Shown: positions 59,145 through 64,000 of the stretch, piece after piece
Layout of the letters: each line of letters begins with the position of its first letter
How positions within the stretch are numbered: the first letter of the stretch is position 1
NCBI GenBank assembly: GCA_963708725.1
Contig: CAVPTL010000007.1
Location: forward strand, 1-64,000
DNA: 64,000 nucleotides
Direction of reading: 5' to 3'
Source: CAVPTL01 sp963708725
GTDB taxonomy: Bacteria; Actinomycetota; Thermoleophilia; Gaiellales; JAICJC01
The notes under the pieces: generated by a model
What the model saw: only the letters and a program-made list of their open reading frames with translations
Database searches by the model: none
What the model was told of the DNA's origin: nothing
Translations under genes and position numbers: made by a program

Positions 59145-61847
59145 ATGGCACCTGGCGAACACGCGGCCGACGACGGCAACTGGTTTTCACTGACGCCGGA
59201 GGAGGTCACGGCCAAGCTCGGCGTCGATCCGGCCGCGGGCCTGTCGGCGGCCGCCGCCGGTGAGCTCCTGCAAAAGCACGGTCCCAACGCGCTGCCGGCC
59301 GAAGCGACGGTGCCCGGCTGGAAGCAGTTCCTGGCCCAGTACCAGAGCTACATGCAGATCATCCTGGTCGCCGCGGCGATCGCTTCGATACTGATCGGCC
59401 AGTTCTCCACCGGCGTCGCCGTTTTGGCGATCACAGCGCTGAACGCGCTCGGCGGGATGCGCCAGCAGGGCAAGGCCGAGAGCGCGATGAACGCGCTTCA
59501 GTCGATGCTCAAGTCCGCCGCTCGGGTTCGCCGGGATGGCGGAGAGGTCAAGGTTGACGCCGACCAGATCGTGGTTGGCGATGTGGTCTTGCTTTCGGCG
59601 GGTGACGACGTGTGCGCCGACGGTCGCATCATCCAGGCCGCGTCCCTTCAGATCGACGAGTCGGGTCTCACCGGCGAGAGCGTCCCGGCATCCAAAGACG
59701 CGACAGCGATCACAGACGCGAGCCCGGGTGTCGGAGACCAGTCGAACATGGCGTTCATGAACTCCCCCGTCACCCACGGAAGCGGCGTCATGATCGTGAC
59801 CGCGACGGGAGCCGACACCGAGGTGGGCAAGATCTCGGGGATGCTGAAGTCGACGCCCACGCTGAAGACTCCACTGAGCGCGCAGCTGGATACGTTGACG
59901 CTGTGGATCGCGGGTGCTGCCGGTTTGACGATCGCGATCATGTTCGTGCTTGGGATCTCGCGTGACCAGTCGGCCCAGACGATCTTCACGACGGCCATCG
60001 CGCTGGCGCTGGCGGCCGTGCCGATGGCGATGCCAACCGTGCTCCAGGTGATCCTGTCGAAAGGCTCCACCACCCTCGCCGCTGAGGGCGCGGTGGTCAA
60101 GAGCCTCGCCTCGGTGGAGACGCTGGGCTCGACCTCGGCGATCAACTCGGACAAGACCGGCACCCTCACGCTGAACCAGGTCACCGTGGTCGAGGTGATC
60201 GATCCGACCGACCGCTACGAGATCACCGGCACAGGGTACGGGCTTGACGGAGACGTCAAGCACACCGCCGGAAATACCAACACGATCGAACAGGCGATCC
60301 TGCCGTTTCTCATTGCCAACGACGCCAAACTCGCCGACGATAAGGTCGTCGGCGACCCGACGGAGGGTGCATTGCTGGTGCTGGGAAGCAAGGCCCGGCT
60401 GGACGTGGACGGCACGCAGGCCGCCTATCCCAGGCGCGCGACGCTTCCGTTCGATCCCACCTACAAGCTGATGGCGGTCTTTGCCGACGCCACGGACGAC
60501 TCCGGAAGCGCCGTCGTGCGAGCATTCGTCAAGGGCGCCGGCCCCGCGGTGCTCGGCCGGGCGAGCTCCGCGCTGGCTGACGGCAAGAGCGTGTCATGGG
60601 GTGACGAGCAGAACGCACGAGCTGAGCAGGAGATGGAGCGCCTCGGCGGCCAGGGACTGCGGGTGATGGTGGCTGCCACCCGCGATATCGACCCGGCGCA
60701 GTTCAACCCCGACGGAGACCTCCTCGAGCTGATGACTGGGCTTCAGGTGACCTCGATGGTCGGGATGATCGATCCCCCCAGAGCGGAGTCAAAAGACGCA
60801 GTCAGAGACGCGCAGAACGCAAACATCCGCGTACGCATGGTGACCGGCGATGACATCGTCACCGGCGCCGCCATCGCCAAGCAGCTCGACATCCCCGGCG
60901 AGGCGATCCTCGGAGCCGACTTCGCAGCCCTCTCCGAACAGGAGCGGCTGGAACGGATCGACTCGATCGGGGTGGTCGGGCGGGTGGCACCCGAGCACAA
61001 GGTGCTGATGGTGGAGACGCTGCGCAAGAAGGGCGATGTGGTCGCCATGACCGGCGACGGTGTCAACGATGCCCCAGCGATCAAGGCTGCCGACATCGGC
61101 ATCGCCATGGGCTCGGGTACCCAGGTCGCCAAGAACGCCGGCAAGATGATCCTCACCGACGACAACTTCGCCACGATCGTCCGGGCCGTGTCCGAGGGCC
61201 GAAAGCTCTACGACAACATGCTGAAGTACATCCGGTTCATGATGGTGGCGCTGGTGACCTACATCGTCACGTTTCTGTTGGCGAGCCTGCTCAACATCGC
61301 CGGCGGACAACCCTTCTCGGCCACTCAGATCCTCTGGATCAACTTTCTCATCACCGCCCCCGTCGGGATCGCACTGGGCCTCGACAAGGAGACCCCTGGG
61401 CTGATGGCGCGCAAACCACGTCCCCGCACCGACTCGATCATGTCCCCCGCCGTGCTGCGGACGGTGGGCGTGGCGGGCCTGTTCATGTCGGTCGCGATCG
61501 ACCTCGTGATCGTCTACGGACGCGACCGATGCGACAGCGTCGCGATCGGCAGCACGATGGGTCTGGTCGGGTTCTCGCTGATGCTGGTGGTTGCCGCGCT
61601 CGAATGCCGCGACCAGACGGGATCGGTGCTGCACACCGAGACGTTCGACAACAACACGGTGAACCTCACCATCCTGGTGGAGGTGGCGCTTGCAGTCATG
61701 ATCGCTCGCGGCGGGGCGCTGACGTCGCTGCTCAATACCGTGGCGCTCACCGGCCGACAGTGGCTGATAGGCGCGCTTCCCGCGCTTATCCTCTTCATCC
61801 TGTGGGAGCTCGGCAAGCTGGTCGCACGCCGCGGGAATCAGGTCTGA
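59145..61847 (+). CDS. P-type ATPase, P2-like, unusual ion-site motifs
   Basis: A 900-residue P-type ATPase. It has the N-terminal actuator region, LTGESVPASKDA, the phosphorylation motif SDKTGTLTLNQ, the nucleotide region FVKGAGPAVL, and the hinge TGDGVNDAPAIKAADIGIAMG. The M4 segment reads AVPMAMPTVLQVIL where Ca2+ pumps have PEGLP, and M6 reads WINFLITAPVGIALGLD where they have NLVTDG. The acidic residues that bind Ca2+ are not present, so the ion (H+, K+, Na+ or other) is open. ATG 59145 is 2 bases after ppk2; GTG 59139 is possible. Confidence 0.88.
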   Translation: MAPGEHAADDGNWFSLTPEEVTAKLGVDPAAGLSAAAAGELLQKHGPNALPAEATVPGWKQFLAQYQSYMQIILVAAAIASILIGQFSTGVAVLAITALNALGGMRQQGKAESAMNALQSMLKSAARVRRDGGEVKVDADQIVVGDVVLLSAGDDVCADGRIIQAASLQIDESGLTGESVPASKDATAITDASPGVGDQSNMAFMNSPVTHGSGVMIVTATGADTEVGKISGMLKSTPTLKTPLSAQLDTLTLWIAGAAGLTIAIMFVLGISRDQSAQTIFTTAIALALAAVPMAMPTVLQVILSKGSTTLAAEGAVVKSLASVETLGSTSAINSDKTGTLTLNQVTVVEVIDPTDRYEITGTGYGLDGDVKHTAGNTNTIEQAILPFLIANDAKLADDKVVGDPTEGALLVLGSKARLDVDGTQAAYPRRATLPFDPTYKLMAVFADATDDSGSAVVRAFVKGAGPAVLGRASSALADGKSVSWGDEQNARAEQEMERLGGQGLRVMVAATRDIDPAQFNPDGDLLELMTGLQVTSMVGMIDPPRAESKDAVRDAQNANIRVRMVTGDDIVTGAAIAKQLDIPGEAILGADFAALSEQERLERIDSIGVVGRVAPEHKVLMVETLRKKGDVVAMTGDGVNDAPAIKAADIGIAMGSGTQVAKNAGKMILTDDNFATIVRAVSEGRKLYDNMLKYIRFMMVALVTYIVTFLLASLLNIAGGQPFSATQILWINFLITAPVGIALGLDKETPGLMARKPRPRTDSIMSPAVLRTVGVAGLFMSVAIDLVIVYGRDRCDSVAIGSTMGLVGFSLMLVVAALECRDQTGSVLHTETFDNNTVNLTILVEVALAVMIARGGALTSLLNTVALTGRQWLIGALPALILFILWELGKLVARRGNQV

Positions 61848-63395
61848 GCGACCTTCGCCTGATCGGGCGACTGATCCGTGCTCGGGGGCGGTACTGCCGC
61901 CCAGAAATCGGCCCGCCGCACGAGTCCGGCACACAGCGCGCCGAAGAGCACAACGACGGCTCCGATGATCAGGATCGTGTTCATGCCCGAGACGAAGGCT
62001 TGATGCGACACCGTCTGGATCGCGGGATTATGCGGGTCGAGGGCTGCGGCTGCGCGGGTGCCTCCGGACGCGATCGTCTTTGCCAGGGTTGAGGCGGGTA
62101 CGCCCAGAGCTCCGTGACTCGCCAGATCGCTGGTCACCTGGTGTTGGAAGATCGCGCCCAGGGCGGCGACTCCGGTGGCCAGCCCACCGATCCGGAATGT
62201 GTTGCTGATGCCCGAGGCCATGCCGGCCCGCTGGGGCTCCACCACCCCCAGCCCGATCTTGGCGATCGCGGGGTTGACGATGCCGATGCCAAAACCGGTG
62301 AGCAGAAGCCCGGGAATCAGGTGAGTCCAGGTCGACCCGGTCGAGAGATTCGCCATCGAAGCGATGCCCACATCCGGTCACGAACATCCCGAACCCGAGT
62401 ACCGCGCCGGGCGGGAACCGCTCGACCACCGATCGGGTCACCAGCGGCACGATGAAGAGCAACACCGTCGAGGGCAGCAGTCGCACGCCGCCGGCCAGTG
62501 GCGAGTAGCCCAGGTCGTTTTGGAGGTAGAGGGTGATGTACGGGTACATGGCAAACATGCCCGCGCCGATGGCGAAGGTCGCGAGCGACACGCCGACAAA
62601 CCCGCGCTTTCGGAAGAGCGACAGATCGAGCATCGGCCGTTCCTGCATTCGCTCGGCCACGATGAAGGCAATCGCCAGCAGGGCAGATCCCGCGAAAAGG
62701 GCCAGGATCGTCGGGCTGCCCCACCCGTCATCGTTGCCGCGCAAAAGCCCCAGGATCAAGAGGAACAGCGCGCCCGCGAAGGTGACCAGCCCCGCGATAT
62801 CCAGTCGCTTGGCATCCGGATCGCCGATGTTGACCATCTTGTAGGCGGCCAGCGCCACCGTTGCGATGCCGATGGGGACGTTCACGAAGAAGATCCAGCG
62901 CCAGCCCAGAGTGTCGGTGAGAAGGCCGCCGACCAACGGGCCAACGGCCACGGCCGCCCCGACCGTCGCTCCCCACGCCGCGATCGCGCGTCCCCGGTCA
63001 TGGCCGTGGTAGGTCTGCCCGATCAGCGCCAGGCCCGTCGCAAACATCGCGCCGCCGCCGAGACCCTGAAGTGCGCGTGCCCAGATCAGGACTTCGGTCG
63101 ACTGCGCCACGCCGCAGAGAAGCGAAGCGACGGTGAACACCACCAGGCCGACGATGAACACCCGCTTTCGCCCAAACCGGTCAGCCAGCGCACCGCAGGT
63201 GAGAATCACACTCGCCAGTGACAACGCGTAGGCATCGATCACCCACTCCAGATCGGTGAAACCCGAGTGGAACGCCCGCTGGATCGTCGGCAGCGCCACC
63301 TGCACCACCGTCACGTCGACGAGCAGCATGAAAGTCGCGGCGCACAGCGCCACGAGCGTCCACCATCGCCATCCGCTGGAGTCGGCTTCGGTCAT
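61838..63395 (-). pseudogene. MFS multidrug transporter (DHA2) with one frameshift
   Basis: From ATG 63395 the protein is a DHA2/EmrB-type exporter (LLVDVTVVQVALPTIQ, ADRFGRKRVFIVG, LQGLGGGAMFATGLALIGQ, and GPLVGGLLTDTLGWRWIFFV). Near 62372, after VLGFGMFVTG, a surplus base shifts the frame; the rest continues as VGIASMANLSTGSTWTHLIP and GLLLTGFGIGIVNPAIAKIG, to the TGA at 61838-61840. Both parts together give full length. It overlaps the ATPase stop by 10 bases. Either a pseudogene or sequence error. Confidence 0.78.
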
Positions 63396-63403
63396 CGCAC
63401 CAC

Positions 63404-63409
63404 ACGGTA
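63404..63409 (-). promoter_or_regulatory. Leaderless-type -10 element of the MFS gene
   Basis: TACCGT, 8 bases, ATG 63395. Fixes the start at MTEADSSGW and shows that the promoter of this frameshifted gene is preserved. Confidence 0.38.
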
Positions 63410-63577
63410 GCCATCGGCGGGTGGCGCGCATTACGGTCGCACTACTTTGTGTCGTTCGTTACAGTTGAATCGCGTATGAACCGCTATCCGACGACGCCCA
63501 GACATACGAGTAGAAGGGCAGCGACGTACCTGACCACGATAAGCCGAGGCACGCCCCGGGAGCGTGGCTGGTGATGA

Positions 63578-64000
63578 CTATTCGCTCCTCGTGATGCGGG
63601 CGTAGTAGGTGGCTGTGTCCCCGCTCCCGTGCTGGCAGAACAGCTCAACGATGCCGACTCGGCTGGTCGAGAAGGTGATGGTTCGGCTGCCTGTCGAAGG
63701 GACAGCCTTTCCCCCGATTGAGAGCTCGGCGTGAGTCGCTGCGAAGCCCAGGTGGATTCTGCCCACGGCGCCTGGCGCGACGACGAGCTTGGGGAGATCA
63801 GTCCTCGACGGCGGGTCGACATAGTCGGCGCACGCCTCCGACGATCCACTTGTCCAGCACCCGGTGCCGCGAGCCAACCATCTGCCCGGCGACCCAAACT
63901 CGATGTAGGCGGGTGGCGGCCCACTCGCGCTGACATGGGGGACCGCGCCGATGGGAGAGTTCGCGCCACTGGGAACCCCGACGGGATCGCGCTGCCAATA
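63578..64000 (-). CDS. Partial hypothetical protein, 5' end outside the window
   Basis: An open frame of 140 residues running into the right edge. It reads YWQRDPVGVPSGANSPIG at the edge and later AYIEFGSPGRWLARGTGCWT, SSEACADYVDPPSRTD, PKLVVAPGAVGRIHLGFAAT, and FSTSRVGIVELFCQHGSG, ending ARITRSE. Two or more Cys (ACADY, ELFCQHG) and beta-strand alternation suggest an extracytoplasmic protein. Not recognised. The remaining interval 63410-63577 shows no gene. Confidence 0.6.
   Translation of the reverse strand, partial: YWQRDPVGVPSGANSPIGAVPHVSASGPPPAYIEFGSPGRWLARGTGCWTSGSSEACADYVDPPSRTDLPKLVVAPGAVGRIHLGFAATHAELSIGGKAVPSTGSRTITFSTSRVGIVELFCQHGSGDTATYYARITRSE

Overview
This is a high-GC, gene-dense bacterial chromosome segment without phage genes, insertion sequences or a CRISPR array. 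The gene set points to the Actinomycetota, and I lean towards Thermoleophilia (Solirubrobacterales-like): SnoaL-like proteins, PadR regulators, cytochrome bd, Liv and Pot transporters, two Ser-rich lipoproteins, and many start codons sitting 6-8 nt downstream of a TAnnnT hexamer (leaderless-type promoters). The taxonomic call is inference. Three tRNA genes are present: Ser-GCT, Ser-CGA and Arg with anticodon GCG.

Layout. 1-1.7 kb: tRNA-Ser and a flavin monooxygenase. 1.8-8.1 kb: an overlapping electron-transfer operon (two-component system, two Pro-rich membrane proteins, ApbE flavin transferase, ferric-reductase-like haem protein, ferredoxin-reductase-like flavoprotein, ferredoxin), followed by a small opposing Cys-rich protein. 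8.4-9.3 kb: PadR regulator and partner membrane protein. 9.5-13.6 kb: a four-gene operon (ADP-forming acyl-CoA synthetase, SDR, GNAT, Nudix). 13.6-15.5 kb: DMT exporter and secreted GH16-like protein. 15.5-24.1 kb: TetR regulator with two candidate operators, Rieske oxygenase, Pot-type ABC transporter whose binding-protein gene carries three frameshifts, hydroxyacid dehydrogenase and acyl-CoA dehydrogenase; this looks like uptake and catabolism of a cationic or quaternary amine. 24.2-28.7 kb: tRNA-Ser, small membrane proteins, cydAB, bioY. 28.7-33.5 kb: amine oxidase-like flavoprotein, GNAT, FAD/NAD(P) protein and aldehyde dehydrogenase, again amine-oxidation themed. 33.6-37.1 kb: molybdate ABC transporter, PadR-like regulator, an aldehyde dehydrogenase remnant and a molbindin. 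37.1-42.3 kb: divergent liv operon and LivK. 42.4-46.4 kb: potassium uptake (Kup, TrkA) and an HD-GYP protein. 46.5-50.5 kb: two MFS exporters and small proteins. 50.6-55 kb: envelope protease neighbourhood (HEIAH membrane protease, M48, HtrA). 55-57 kb: two SnoaL-like proteins flanking a GcvT-fold protein. 57-61.8 kb: cation antiporter, PPK2 and a P-type ATPase. 61.8-64 kb: frameshifted MFS transporter and a gene running off the window.

Themes that cross genes: (1) four copies of an odd-length perfect palindrome (arm TGAATAAATGGTGCC, or a variant, around a central T), three at gene 3' ends and one in a divergent region; (2) five single-base disruptions in three otherwise well-preserved genes plus a modC without a normal start codon, which could be real decay or assembly error; (3) widespread leaderless-type starts, which helped to fix several gene starts.
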